Origin: Sphingobacterium gobiense
Lineage (GTDB): Bacteria; Bacteroidota; Bacteroidia; Sphingobacteriales; Sphingobacteriaceae
NCBI RefSeq assembly: GCF_002980575.1
Contig: NZ_PVBS01000006.1
Span: forward strand, 38,680-102,679
Direction: 5' to 3'
Length of the DNA stretch: 64,000 nucleotides
Of this stretch, positions 25,728 to 36,088 are shown piece after piece; positions within the stretch are counted from its first letter, which is position 1; every line of letters begins with the position of its first letter. Position numbers and translations under genes: made by a program. Under the pieces are notes generated by a model. It had not been told where the DNA came from. It searched no databases and saw only the letters and a list, made by a program, of their open reading frames with translations.

Positions 25728-28700
25728 ATGGACAAAAAATATTTTATCAAATCGCTGTTTGGATGCCTCCTAATATGTGTTCTTTCTAGTTTTGCTGCAA
25801 AAGCACAGTTGAGGACAATTACAGGAAAGGTGGTGGACGCCGGCATGTTAGTCCCTTTGCAGGGTGTAACCATTAAAGTTAGTAGTGGCAGTCAGGCAGT
25901 GAGTACGAATAATTCCGGGGAATATTCGATAGAAGCAAAGACGGGCGATTTGCTACAGTTTAATTTCTTGGGTTACGACCCTGTTGAAATTGTTGTTGGA
26001 AAAGAAAGTGTCTACGATGTAAAGTTAATTGGATCTGCTGAGAGTCTGGATTCTGTGGTGGTCGTAGGTTATGGTACACAGCGGAAAAGAGACATAACAG
26101 GCTCGGTAACTAGTTTATCTCCACAAGACCTGCAACCGGGACCCGCGGCTAGTTTCGATCAGATGATGCAGGGAAAAGTAGCGGGCGCACAAATTACACA
26201 AACGACCGGAGCCCCTGGAGGAAATGTCAATGTTGTTATTCGCGGAATTAATTCGATTACGGGCGGAAACCAACCTTTGTATGTGATCGATGGATATGCT
26301 ATCGGTGCAGGTGGAAGTGGATCAGATGTGTCTAGTTTTAACGGAAATTCCTATTCATCAGAAGGAATGGCCAATAACACCGCCTCTAAAATTAATCCGT
26401 TGAGTAGTATCAATCCTGCTGATATTGCATCCATTGAAATTTTAAAGGATGCCTCCGCCACTGCTATTTACGGATCGAGAGGAGCCAATGGTGTAATTAT
26501 CATTACCACAAAGAAAGGAAAAAGAGGAAGTCCTACCGTTCATATGGAAGCGGCGGGAGGTTTTCAGAACGTGGCTAATAAGCTGAAAATGATGAATGCG
26601 CAGCAGTTTGCAGAATTTCATGCGGAGGGACGAGACAACGCGTGGGTTTATGCGGGAGGGAATGCGTCAGATCCGAATGATGTAAGAACGGGAGGGACGC
26701 GGGTACGCCCGGAGTTTCGTAATCCCGAATCATTGACTACAAATATAGATTGGCAGGATCAGATTTTTAGAACGGCCCCATTGCAAAATTATCAACTTTC
26801 GACGACGGGGGGAGGTGAGTCGGTAGATTACATGGTTTCTTTAGGCTATTATAATCAACAAGGAATAATCAAAAAGTCCGATTTCAATAAATATAATATG
26901 CGTTCTAATATAGATATTAGGTTATCTAATCGCTTGTCTCTTGGTGTATCCTTGGCGGGCTCCTATACACATGGGAATTTTGCACGTGCCGAAGGGCATT
27001 TGGGAACAAGGGGGCTCGTTGCCGCTGCTTTGGCAAATTCGCCTGCGATGCCTATTTACCAAGCAGATGGTTCCTATAGCTCAGAGTTATTGGATCCATT
27101 AGGTGTACCGGTGGAGAATCCCTATTTAATCCTTGATGAATTTAGTGATAAGCGGAATTCCGCGAATATTTTTACCAATAATTATCTTCAGTATAATCTT
27201 TTAGACGGATTGTCGATAAAAACGTCCATAGGGGTGAATTATGTGACTGGGTCGACCCGCCTCTGGAAATCATCGCAGATTGGTGAGTGGGGGGCTAAAA
27301 CGAGCCCGGCAACTGCTGGCGCTCACAACAGTGCTTTATTAAATTGGTTAAATGAAAATACGGTGAACTATACGACGAACTTCGGAGAGGACCATAAAGT
27401 AGATGCAGTTGTAGGGTTTACGGCGCAGAAAGAAAGCCTAAATATGCTGCGGGCTGGGGCGATGGATTTTCCGACGGATTTGATCCCTTATTTGGCCGGT
27501 GGAAATGTGAATGCGGGAACGAATTATATCACAGAATGGGCCATGTTGTCGTGGTTAGCTCGGGCCAACTATAGTTTTAAAGGAAAATGGTTATTAACAG
27601 GTACCGTGCGTCGGGACGGAAGTTCAAGATTCGGGATTAACAATCGTTGGGGTACCTTCCCCTCCGCGTCTTTAGGGTACAGGCTATCAGATGAAGAGTT
27701 TATGAAATCGCTTTCATTTATAGATGACCTGAAACTGCGCGTAAGTTATGGTGCGTCGGGTAATAATTTGATAGGAAATTATGCACATATCGGGCTGTTG
27801 GGTATTGTTCCTTATGTCGGTAATGGGCAACCATTGCTTGGTGTAACACCGCAAACCCTCGCCAATGAGAACCTAACGTGGGAGCGATCTTTACAGACCA
27901 ACCTGGGGCTCGACTTGGCACTATTTAATCATCGTATAGTCTTGACGGTGGATGCGTACCGCAATATGAAAAAGGATTTGTTGTTAAATACTTTATTGCC
28001 CGCAGCTACTGGGTTTAGTTCCGTGACACAAAATATCGGTGAGCTTGAAAATAAAGGTTTGGAGATTGCATTAAATACACGGAACATAGCGAGCGGATCT
28101 TTTCAGTGGAATACCGATTTTAATATAAGTTTCAACAGAAATAAGGTTCTGGCTCTAAATACTTCATCAGCCAGGATATTAAGTTCGGCTTATCAAGCAA
28201 CAGAAGTAGGGCAGCCCATTTCCAGTTTCTTCTTGCTGGAAGCAACTGGTGTATTTAAAAACTGGGATGAAGTGCACGCCAGTCCATTGCAGCATCCGAA
28301 CACGCAACCGGGAGATCTCAAATTTAAGGACGTAAACGGTGATGGGCGGATCACAGACGATGATAAAACCTTTGTTGGCACGCCGTGGCCAAAATATACT
28401 TTTGGATTCAATAACCAATTTACCTATAAAAATCTTTCTTTGGGTGTGAGCTTAACAGGTTCGTATGGTCAGAAAATGTATTTTCAAGGCGCAGAGATTA
28501 TCATGAATTCCGCTGGCGTCCAAAATCAATTGGCTGTAGTCAATGATCGTTGGAGATCAGAAGAAAATCCCGGCAACGGTTTTGTGCCAAGAGCGATACG
28601 TAATGATTATGCCAGGGGGATTGGTATTAATTCCAGGTATCTGTTCGAAGCTTCATTTGTCCGGATTCGGAATGTTAATTTAGCATATAAGTTGCCGTCC

Positions 28701-28895
28701 AATATATTCCGTTCTAAATTGCCCGCAATCGATATTTTTGCCGATGTCTCGAATGTGTATGCGTTTACGGATTACCCTGGTTATGACCCCGAAGGAAGCT
28801 CTACAGGAGATAACATTGCTGCGAGTGGTATAGATTATTTTTCATATCCATTACCTCGAACCTTTACGTTAGGCATTAGAATGAATATACGTTAA
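25728..28895 (+). CDS. SusC/RagA-family TonB-linked outer-membrane protein (third)
   Basis: TonB-dependent importer of 1055 aa. Signal peptide ends at about AAKAQ (residue 26-27), then RTITGKVVDAGMLVPLQGVTI opens a carboxypeptidase-D-regulatory-like domain, followed by DSVVVVGYGTQRKRDITGSV and a plug with LYVIDGYAIG and ILKDASATAIYGSRGANGVI. The barrel includes PGDLKFKDVNGDGRITDDD and ends in LGIRMNIR. The plug loop after VIDGYAIG is longer than usual and Ser/Asn-rich (residues about 190-220), as in some SusC subfamilies for plant-type glycans. No STN domain. It is the first gene of the second PUL and is preceded by a promoter with a candidate operator. Confidence 0.93.
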   Translation: MDKKYFIKSLFGCLLICVLSSFAAKAQLRTITGKVVDAGMLVPLQGVTIKVSSGSQAVSTNNSGEYSIEAKTGDLLQFNFLGYDPVEIVVGKESVYDVKLIGSAESLDSVVVVGYGTQRKRDITGSVTSLSPQDLQPGPAASFDQMMQGKVAGAQITQTTGAPGGNVNVVIRGINSITGGNQPLYVIDGYAIGAGGSGSDVSSFNGNSYSSEGMANNTASKINPLSSINPADIASIEILKDASATAIYGSRGANGVIIITTKKGKRGSPTVHMEAAGGFQNVANKLKMMNAQQFAEFHAEGRDNAWVYAGGNASDPNDVRTGGTRVRPEFRNPESLTTNIDWQDQIFRTAPLQNYQLSTTGGGESVDYMVSLGYYNQQGIIKKSDFNKYNMRSNIDIRLSNRLSLGVSLAGSYTHGNFARAEGHLGTRGLVAAALANSPAMPIYQADGSYSSELLDPLGVPVENPYLILDEFSDKRNSANIFTNNYLQYNLLDGLSIKTSIGVNYVTGSTRLWKSSQIGEWGAKTSPATAGAHNSALLNWLNENTVNYTTNFGEDHKVDAVVGFTAQKESLNMLRAGAMDFPTDLIPYLAGGNVNAGTNYITEWAMLSWLARANYSFKGKWLLTGTVRRDGSSRFGINNRWGTFPSASLGYRLSDEEFMKSLSFIDDLKLRVSYGASGNNLIGNYAHIGLLGIVPYVGNGQPLLGVTPQTLANENLTWERSLQTNLGLDLALFNHRIVLTVDAYRNMKKDLLLNTLLPAATGFSSVTQNIGELENKGLEIALNTRNIASGSFQWNTDFNISFNRNKVLALNTSSARILSSAYQATEVGQPISSFFLLEATGVFKNWDEVHASPLQHPNTQPGDLKFKDVNGDGRITDDDKTFVGTPWPKYTFGFNNQFTYKNLSLGVSLTGSYGQKMYFQGAEIIMNSAGVQNQLAVVNDRWRSEENPGNGFVPRAIRNDYARGIGINSRYLFEASFVRIRNVNLAYKLPSNIFRSKLPAIDIFADVSNVYAFTDYPGYDPEGSSTGDNIAASGIDYFSYPLPRTFTLGIRMNIR

Positions 28896-28912
28896 CAAAT
28901 AATCTGATCAAG

Positions 28913-30337
28913 ATGAAAAAATATATCGTTTGTATTATGTTGCCGCTGTTTTTTTTGAGCTCCTGCAACAATTTTTTAGAACTTTCGCCCGAACATCAAA
29001 TCAACGAAAACAATTTCTATAAAACGGAAGCTGATTTTGAAAATGCGCTGGTGGGCGTTTATGCATCTTTTCGGGGAATATATACGCATGAGATTTTCTA
29101 TCTCGTGGAATTGACTTCGGATAATACTGAGGTATCTATATCTTCCTCTTCCGTTGCTGAAATGGAATTTGATGAGATTAATATGACACCCTCCAATACG
29201 ATCGTTCAGGGGTTTTGGACAAAGGTGTTGTTTACAATCGCACGTGCAAATATCTTGCTCGAACGATTGGAACAGGCTAGCTTAAGTACGGTAAGCAAAG
29301 CAAGGATTGCCAGTGAAGCAAAATTTATTCGTGCATATAGCTATTTTTTGATGGTGCAAATTTTTGGGCGATCTCCTATTACTTACGGAGAATTTAGGAG
29401 CCCTGAAGATATAGCGGATACCGACTTGTCGCTGAAATCTTCGGAAGAGGTGTATGCACAGATTATTAAAGACTTAAAAGAAGCAGAAGAATTAGTAGTT
29501 GATGATTCCCAAGAAGATAAAGGAAAGGTTTCTTTGGGTGCCATACAAGGATTGTTAGGCAAAGTCTATCTAACTCGTCATCAATATGCAGATGCTATAC
29601 GTACGTTGGGAAGTCTGATTGAAGCAAATACATATAGTTTAGAACCTAATTACAAAACCCTTTTTAGTCCAGGAAATAACAATACCAAAGAATCCCTATT
29701 CGAATTAAAGTTCATCTCCGGTTTTAACCAAGGTAACGAATATTCGGTATTATTTACACCAGCTTCAACAGGGCTATTAGCGAATAATCAGCAGGGCTCC
29801 GGAAGAATTACACCATCGCTCGATCTGATGGAGGCTTACGAGGAAGGCGATGCAAGAAAGCAAGCTTCCATAGGGGATACGATTCGACCCAATGGGGTAA
29901 AGGAATACAGCCGTCACGGGTTGAAGTTTGTGGATCTAAATGCAGAAAATCCAAGAGATGGCTCTGTTAATTTCACCGTTTTACGCTATGCTGATGTTCT
30001 TCTCATGTATGCTGAAGCATTGAATGAAGATGATGATATAGATAGAGCACAAACGTATCTTAATATGGTTCGTTCCCGCGCAGATCTGGAAAAGCTGGAA
30101 ATAAGCGATAAAGAGGATATGCGTGAATCCATAGCGAAAGAAAGAAGACTGGAATTGGCGTATGAGGCGCATCGTTGGTTCGATTTGTTGCGAACAGGAA
30201 AAACTCAGGAAACCATGAATGCATTTTTTGTGGGCAAGGGCTTAAATTTTACAGTGCAAAACCATGAATTGCTATTTCCTATTCCACGTAGAGAGATCGA
30301 TATCAACCCAGAATTAGGGCAAAATGACGGCTACTAA
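28913..30337 (+). CDS. SusD/RagB-like surface lipoprotein (partner of third SusC)
   Basis: Lipobox FLSSCNNFLE (Cys18), then LSPEHQINENNFYKTEADFENALVGVYASF, the usual SusD start. Core helices include FIRAYSYFLMVQIFGRSPI, and the C-terminus has SIAKERRLELAYEAHRWFDLLRTGK and LLFPIPRREIDINPELGQNDGY, both standard SusD endings. At 474 aa it is shorter than the SusD proteins of region 1. It follows SusC by 17 nt. It should capture the ligand for import; the ligand is unknown, with neighbours pointing to a beta-linked, acetylated polysaccharide. Confidence 0.94.
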   Translation: MKKYIVCIMLPLFFLSSCNNFLELSPEHQINENNFYKTEADFENALVGVYASFRGIYTHEIFYLVELTSDNTEVSISSSSVAEMEFDEINMTPSNTIVQGFWTKVLFTIARANILLERLEQASLSTVSKARIASEAKFIRAYSYFLMVQIFGRSPITYGEFRSPEDIADTDLSLKSSEEVYAQIIKDLKEAEELVVDDSQEDKGKVSLGAIQGLLGKVYLTRHQYADAIRTLGSLIEANTYSLEPNYKTLFSPGNNNTKESLFELKFISGFNQGNEYSVLFTPASTGLLANNQQGSGRITPSLDLMEAYEEGDARKQASIGDTIRPNGVKEYSRHGLKFVDLNAENPRDGSVNFTVLRYADVLLMYAEALNEDDDIDRAQTYLNMVRSRADLEKLEISDKEDMRESIAKERRLELAYEAHRWFDLLRTGKTQETMNAFFVGKGLNFTVQNHELLFPIPRREIDINPELGQNDGY

Positions 30338-30397
30338 CTTGTATAAGACATTAACCTATGAGATTATGAATAGATTTATTACACCAAATATAGCTAA

Positions 30398-33300
30398 ATG
30401 ATGAAGAAAATAATATCATTAATAAGTTGCAAACTGATACTTTTTGTTCTGTTGTGCAACAGTTTGGCGTATGCCCAGCAAACGTCAGGTTTAATTCCGA
30501 TTTCCGGAAAAGTAGTCAATCAACAAAATGAAGTATTGGAGGGAGTAAGTGTCTCTGTTAAGGATCGCACTACTGCTGTGAAGACGGACGCGGGGGGCTT
30601 GTTTTCTTTGTTTATAGAGGGTGAGGAAGCTGTTCTAGTCTTTTCCTCTTTAGGCTATGAGAGACTGGAAATAACAGTAGGGCAGCAACGCTTTTTTAAT
30701 GTTATCCTAGCCGCCAAATCCACCGCGCTGGATGATGTGGTAGTCATCGGTTATGGAGAAACGACCCGGCGAGATGTGACCGGGTCGGTAGGTTCTGTTA
30801 ATATGAAAGATCTGGCGCAGGCGCCCGTAAAATCCTTTGATGAAGCTTTAGCCGGTCGGGTGGCAGGTGTCACTGTAACGGCAAATGACGGACAGCCTGG
30901 ATCAAATACTAATATCGTTATACGGGGATCTGGTTCAATCACGCAAAATACGGCTCCACTCTATGTAGTAGATGGGTTTCCCTTGGAAGATGCCAATAGT
31001 AACAGTATCAATCCCGGAGATATTGAATCTATTGAAATACTCAAGGATGCTTCAGCTACGGCAATATATGGAGCACGGGGAGCAAATGGAGTTATCATGA
31101 TCACTACAAAAAAAGGGGTGGCTGGAAAACCGGTTGTAAACTACAATGCATATGGTGGTTTCGCCGAAAACCCGAAGCCTCTTAAATTGATGGGGGCTTA
31201 TGAATTTGTAAAGTATCAGTATGAACTGGAGCCTCAATTTACGACCGATTATTATTTGGCAGGGCGTACATTGGAAAGTTATCGGGACGAGCCTAGTATA
31301 GATTTGCAGGATCAGATATACAAACAAGCATTTGTACACAATCACGAATTGTCTGTACGGGGAGGGAGTGCCGGCACGACCTACTCACTCTCCGGAAATT
31401 TGTTAAAAAACAATGGATTGGTTACCAATTCGGGATTTGATAGAAAACAGCTTCGATTTCAGTTTGATCAACAATTGGGTAAAAAACTTAAGATCGGAAC
31501 AATTGCAAATTATAGCGCGAATAAAACGTATGGTATCATCGTCGGAGAACCTTCGATGCGCATTACCTATAGTGGTTTAAGCTTGTTGGCTTCGGTGTGG
31601 GGATTCCGGCCAGTAAAAGGTCTGAATGAATCGCTATTGGAAGATCTGTTTGATCCGACGGCTCCCGAAAATGACTTCCGTGTAAACCCTATTTTATCTA
31701 CCCAAAATGAGCTCCGGGAGACTTTTGTCAATACCTTGACTTTAAATGGATACGGCGAATATTTGTTTAATCCGAATCTCGTTTTCAGATCTTCGGCTGC
31801 TTACACCAATGTGATGGTTCGGCAAGATATGTTTTTCAACTCCCTAACAGCAAACGGAAACATAAGACGTAACGAAGGCGTAAACGGCTCTATTGCGTTT
31901 CGCCCAAGAACGACTTGGGTGAATGAAAATATTCTTACCTACAAAAAGTCCTTCAAACAAGGACATACACTCAACGCGGTCGGTGGTTTTTCTTTGCAGC
32001 AATACGATAGTGGAGATTACGGTTTCCAGGGATTGAATGTGTTAAATGAATCACTAGGGATAGATGGCTTGGATGAAGCCGGAACGAATGTTGGATTCTC
32101 ATCATCTTCCAGATGGGCTTTGATGTCGTTTTTAGGAAGATTCAACTATGGATATAAAAACAAATATAGATTAACCTCTTCCTTTAGGTATGACGGCTCT
32201 TCGAAATTTGCACCGGGTAAGCGGTGGGCCTTTTTCCCGTCAGCAGCATTTGCCTGGACCGTGTCAGAAGAAGATTTTTTAAAAGATGTTTCTTTCTTGC
32301 ATAATGCCAAAATAAGAACGAGTTATGGGGCTACTGGGAATAACCGGGTATCCGATTTTCCGTACATCACACAGTTAAGTGTTCCAAGATTTGGAGGGTA
32401 TTCCTTTAATAATGCCGCTCCTACACGTGGAGCATTGCTTTTGCAATATGGTAATCCCGATTTAACATGGGAAACTACTGTCCAGGGCAATATCGGTTTA
32501 GATCTCTCCTTTTGGGAAGGAAGAATTGAATTTGTAGCAGATATCTATAGAAGAAATACAAAAGATTTATTGTTAGACGCAACACTTCCATATGCTACAG
32601 GTTTGACGAGCAGTGCCACTAACTTAGCTACGGCTTACAAGAATATTGGTGAGCTGCGCAATCAAGGTTTGGAACTGACGTTAAATACAACCAATATCGA
32701 TAATGGCAGATTTAAGTGGAGTACAAATTTCAATATCAGTTTTAACCAAAATAAAATTATCGCTCTCAACGAAAACCAAACAGCGTTACTGAGCCCGGTA
32801 GCATTTGATACCGATTTTAGAAATGTATTCCCTTACATTTCTGTTTTAGACGGCCCTTTAGCACAGATGTACGGATTGGTATGGGATGGCGTCTACCAAT
32901 ATAATGAATTTGATCAAGTGCTGGGAAACTATGTATTAAAGGATTATATTACTACAAATGGTCAACCACGGGAGAATATTCAACCTGGAGATATCAAATA
33001 TAAAGATATAAATGGTGATTTGGTCGTCAACGAGATGGATTTTACTGTAATCGGAAGAGGATTGCCTATCCACGTGGGAGGTTTTACCAACCGTTTTGAT
33101 TATAAGGGTTTTGACTTGAATGTATTCTTTCAATGGTCTTACGGAAATGATATTCTCAATGCGAATAGATTGATTTTCGAAGGAAATGCAAAGAGACATC
33201 GTTCCTTAAATCAATATGCGAGTTATGAGAATCGATGGACACCTGAAAATCCAAGCAATGAACTTTTTAGGACCGGTGGACAGCGCGACACTTACTATTC

Positions 33301-33562
33301 GAGTCGCACGGTAGAAGAAGGTTCATTCTTGCGTCTTAAAACAGTCTCCGTGGGATATACCTTTCAAGATCATGTGTTAACCCGTTTGAAAGTAAACTCG
33401 CTTAGATTATATGCCTCTGCACAAAACCTACATACCTGGACAACCTATTCAGGATCAAATCCAGAGGTATCCGTTCGCCACTCTGCGTTGACACCCGGAT
33501 TTGATTTTTCCGCATATCCCTTGGCCCGGACGATAACCTTTGGTTTGACCACAACTTTTTAA
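30398..33562 (+). CDS. SusC/RagA-family TonB-linked outer-membrane protein (fourth)
   Basis: TonB-dependent importer, 1054 aa. Signal peptide MKKIISLISCKLILFVLLCN to AYAQ, carboxypeptidase-D-regulatory-like domain (ISGKVVNQQNEVLEGVSVSV), DDVVVIGYGETTRRDVTGSV, and plug LYVVDGFPLED with ILKDASATAIYGARGANGVI. The barrel has PGDIKYKDINGDLVVNEMD and ends in ITFGLTTTF. It lies 60 nt after the third SusD gene without a terminator, so it probably belongs to the same operon. Its plug is the compact form, unlike the long Ser-rich loop of the third SusC, which suggests the two pairs take different oligosaccharides. Confidence 0.93.
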   Translation: MMKKIISLISCKLILFVLLCNSLAYAQQTSGLIPISGKVVNQQNEVLEGVSVSVKDRTTAVKTDAGGLFSLFIEGEEAVLVFSSLGYERLEITVGQQRFFNVILAAKSTALDDVVVIGYGETTRRDVTGSVGSVNMKDLAQAPVKSFDEALAGRVAGVTVTANDGQPGSNTNIVIRGSGSITQNTAPLYVVDGFPLEDANSNSINPGDIESIEILKDASATAIYGARGANGVIMITTKKGVAGKPVVNYNAYGGFAENPKPLKLMGAYEFVKYQYELEPQFTTDYYLAGRTLESYRDEPSIDLQDQIYKQAFVHNHELSVRGGSAGTTYSLSGNLLKNNGLVTNSGFDRKQLRFQFDQQLGKKLKIGTIANYSANKTYGIIVGEPSMRITYSGLSLLASVWGFRPVKGLNESLLEDLFDPTAPENDFRVNPILSTQNELRETFVNTLTLNGYGEYLFNPNLVFRSSAAYTNVMVRQDMFFNSLTANGNIRRNEGVNGSIAFRPRTTWVNENILTYKKSFKQGHTLNAVGGFSLQQYDSGDYGFQGLNVLNESLGIDGLDEAGTNVGFSSSSRWALMSFLGRFNYGYKNKYRLTSSFRYDGSSKFAPGKRWAFFPSAAFAWTVSEEDFLKDVSFLHNAKIRTSYGATGNNRVSDFPYITQLSVPRFGGYSFNNAAPTRGALLLQYGNPDLTWETTVQGNIGLDLSFWEGRIEFVADIYRRNTKDLLLDATLPYATGLTSSATNLATAYKNIGELRNQGLELTLNTTNIDNGRFKWSTNFNISFNQNKIIALNENQTALLSPVAFDTDFRNVFPYISVLDGPLAQMYGLVWDGVYQYNEFDQVLGNYVLKDYITTNGQPRENIQPGDIKYKDINGDLVVNEMDFTVIGRGLPIHVGGFTNRFDYKGFDLNVFFQWSYGNDILNANRLIFEGNAKRHRSLNQYASYENRWTPENPSNELFRTGGQRDTYYSSRTVEEGSFLRLKTVSVGYTFQDHVLTRLKVNSLRLYASAQNLHTWTTYSGSNPEVSVRHSALTPGFDFSAYPLARTITFGLTTTF

Positions 33563-33567
33563 CGTAA

Positions 33568-35169
33568 ATGATGATGAGATTCACTTATATTTTAATTGCA
33601 CTGTTGATAGGAACATCTTCGTGCAAAGATTTTCTCGATACAAAACCTACTGATTTTGTGACGCCGTCCTATGAGACGGTCAACGATTTCGAACTAGCAC
33701 TTGCGGGCGTGTATGACATTCTTGGAAACCGGACATTTTACGGCGATGTGTGGCCTTATTGGCTCAATGTAAGTACCGATATCGAATACACCAATACCGG
33801 GTCTGCCAATGCTACTGTATATATATACGGTCCGGCGGAAGCAAACGTGACTGATTTTTGGAAAGCCTTGTATACAGGTGTATATCGTGCCAATCTTATC
33901 TTGGATGTGGTAGACGGTACGGATTTGGACGAGGACCCTAAAAACAGAATAAAGGGGCAGGCCTTGTTTCTGCGGGCATATTACTACTTCATGTTAGTAA
34001 GCAATTACGGTGATATTCCTTTGTATCTAAGCGCCAAACCCTCCATCAATGAAATGGATGTACCGAGAACGCCTATGAAAGAAGTTTATAACTTGGTTGT
34101 GACGGATATGCTGGAGGCCGAGCAATTGGTAGACGAAGTGGAAGGAGGGAATACCGAGAAGACCGTGAATTTTGGAGGAAGGGTGTCGCGGTCTGCTGTA
34201 CAGGGTGTGTTGGCGAGGGTATATCTCAAAATGGCGGGGTATCCTTTGATGGACCAGTCTAAGTATGCTGATGCTCTAAAGTGGGCGCTAGCTGTAAAAA
34301 ATTCAGGATTACATAGCCTGAATCCCGATTATACTGATGTGTTTATTAAATATGCACGGGATGAATACGATATCCGAGAGAGTATTTGGGAAGTCGAATT
34401 TTATGGGAATACGCAGGGTGCTATGCAAGAGTACACGTATTATATAGGTGCAAGAGGGGGGATACGTACACAAGATGCCGAACTTGGACGTAGCGGAGGG
34501 TTAATCAACGGTAGCGGTAAACTGTTCGATCTTTATGAACTTGATCCTAATAGCACAACCGTACCGCTGAAAGATTCCTATGATTTAAGACGTGACTGGA
34601 ACTTGGCTCCCTATACCTATGTGGGTACGCCGGGTGTAAAAACACCCAATAACGATCGATGGAGAAGAAACATGGGCAAATGGCGACGTGAATACGAGGT
34701 CGTGTCACCTAAAGATATTTCTACCTCACCTCAGAATTTTCCGATTTTACGTTACGCGGATGTCTTGCTCATGGCTGCTGAAGCAGAAAATGAATTGAAC
34801 GGGCCGGTTAATGCGTATCCCTATATCAACGAGGTGAGAAGACGCGCATACGGGCTTCTACTGCCTCAGCCGCCTAACCCAAATGTAAATGCCGATCTAA
34901 TGGGACTATCGAAAGATGAGTTTAGACAAGCTGTAAAAGATGAACGAGCCAGGGAGTTTTGTTTCGAAGCATCGCGGCGCACAGATTTGATCAGATGGGG
35001 CAACTTTGTAGGAGATATGAAAGCATACATCACATGGGCATTAGCCAATGGCGGTGTAGAGGGGCATGTGCTTGGTTCACGAAATGTCTCCGACCGCAAC
35101 GTGTTATTACCTATTCCTACGTATGATATGTCTTTAAATAAAGCGTTGACACAAAACCCAGGTTATTAA
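33568..35169 (+). CDS. SusD/RagB-like surface lipoprotein (partner of fourth SusC)
   Basis: Lipobox GTSSCKDFLD (Cys19), then TKPTDFVTPSYETVNDFELALAGVYDIL. Core helices include GQALFLRAYYYFMLVSNYGDIPLYL, and the C-terminal part FPILRYADVLLMAAEAENEL and VKDERAREFCFEASRRTDLI matches the family; it ends with LLPIPTYDMSLNKALTQNPGY. 533 aa, 5 nt after its SusC. The tail wording KALTQNPGY is the common terminal motif of SusD proteins. Surface ligand capture for the fourth SusC. Confidence 0.94.
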   Translation: MMMRFTYILIALLIGTSSCKDFLDTKPTDFVTPSYETVNDFELALAGVYDILGNRTFYGDVWPYWLNVSTDIEYTNTGSANATVYIYGPAEANVTDFWKALYTGVYRANLILDVVDGTDLDEDPKNRIKGQALFLRAYYYFMLVSNYGDIPLYLSAKPSINEMDVPRTPMKEVYNLVVTDMLEAEQLVDEVEGGNTEKTVNFGGRVSRSAVQGVLARVYLKMAGYPLMDQSKYADALKWALAVKNSGLHSLNPDYTDVFIKYARDEYDIRESIWEVEFYGNTQGAMQEYTYYIGARGGIRTQDAELGRSGGLINGSGKLFDLYELDPNSTTVPLKDSYDLRRDWNLAPYTYVGTPGVKTPNNDRWRRNMGKWRREYEVVSPKDISTSPQNFPILRYADVLLMAAEAENELNGPVNAYPYINEVRRRAYGLLLPQPPNPNVNADLMGLSKDEFRQAVKDERAREFCFEASRRTDLIRWGNFVGDMKAYITWALANGGVEGHVLGSRNVSDRNVLLPIPTYDMSLNKALTQNPGY

Positions 35170-35185
35170 TTTTTAAGACTTAATT

Positions 35186-36088
35186 ATGAAGTATATACAT
35201 CACATCCTATCCATGGTTCTTTTTATTGGCTTGATATCCTGTGAAAAGAACCTGCAAGTAGACCCGCCCGATTTTGAGGTGAGGTTGAGCAAGACAACCT
35301 ATAAGGTAGGAGACACCATCCATTTTGAATTTTCCGGCGCTCCCGATAATATCACCTTCTATTCCGGCTTGCCCGGTGCCGACTATAGGTTCAGAGAACG
35401 TACGCAGGTGGAAGGTGGCATTCCTAAGGCCAAGGTTATCACGCAGTATGGAGGAGGAGGGAATCAATTAGAATCACTTCGATTAATGGTGAGTAATGAT
35501 TTGGAAGAACTTACGGCGGAAGGAATTGCGCAGGCAATCTGGACAGACGTCACTTCACAGGTTGATATCGCAACAAATCCGACAGTTGTCGAATCAGATT
35601 ACTTGGATTTGTCGCCATGGGTCGATACCGAAAAGCCTTTTTTTATAGCGTTCAAATTTGTAGGCGAAAAAGATCCCATTACCGTACCTGGAAATTGGAT
35701 TGTCCGCGAATTGCAGGCTGTTACGGAACTTCCGGATGGTTCAGAAATTCCAGTGGCCGACCGCGTAAATGCCGGTTGGAGCATCATTGATGTGCTGAAC
35801 CCTGCTTCTGTATGGACCATCCGGGCAACCGATGTGGTGATTATCGGTGGTGGTCGTAATGCGGATCCCAGTGAAGATTGGCTGATTACAAAGCCGCTCT
35901 ATTTTACAAAGGTGCCGCCGGATACAGGGACTCCAATTCAAAATATAGGTTCCAATCTTCTTTCGGATTATTCCTATACATATACGACTCCGGGAACCTA
36001 TCACGTTGCTTTTTTGGCTTCGAATGCGAGTGCCGACGATTACAAATCCGTAGTGCGGGAATTTGAAATTACGATAGTGCCTGAATGA
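35186..36088 (+). CDS. DUF5017-like lipoprotein, probable surface glycan-binding protein
   Basis: Lipobox GLISCEKN (Cys19) followed by PPDFEVRLSKTTYKVGDTIHFEFSG, DNITFYSGLPGADYRF, a pattern I associate with DUF5017 proteins found next to SusD. The C-terminal part SYTYTTPGTYHVAFLASNAS is an Ig/PKD-like beta-sandwich edge. 300 aa, no catalytic motif. It follows the fourth SusD by 16 nt and overlaps the esterase-GH5 gene by 4 nt (ATGA), so translation is probably coupled. Position and lipid anchor suggest surface glycan binding; direct evidence for ligand is lacking. Confidence 0.7.
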   Translation: MKYIHHILSMVLFIGLISCEKNLQVDPPDFEVRLSKTTYKVGDTIHFEFSGAPDNITFYSGLPGADYRFRERTQVEGGIPKAKVITQYGGGGNQLESLRLMVSNDLEELTAEGIAQAIWTDVTSQVDIATNPTVVESDYLDLSPWVDTEKPFFIAFKFVGEKDPITVPGNWIVRELQAVTELPDGSEIPVADRVNAGWSIIDVLNPASVWTIRATDVVIIGGGRNADPSEDWLITKPLYFTKVPPDTGTPIQNIGSNLLSDYSYTYTTPGTYHVAFLASNASADDYKSVVREFEITIVPE

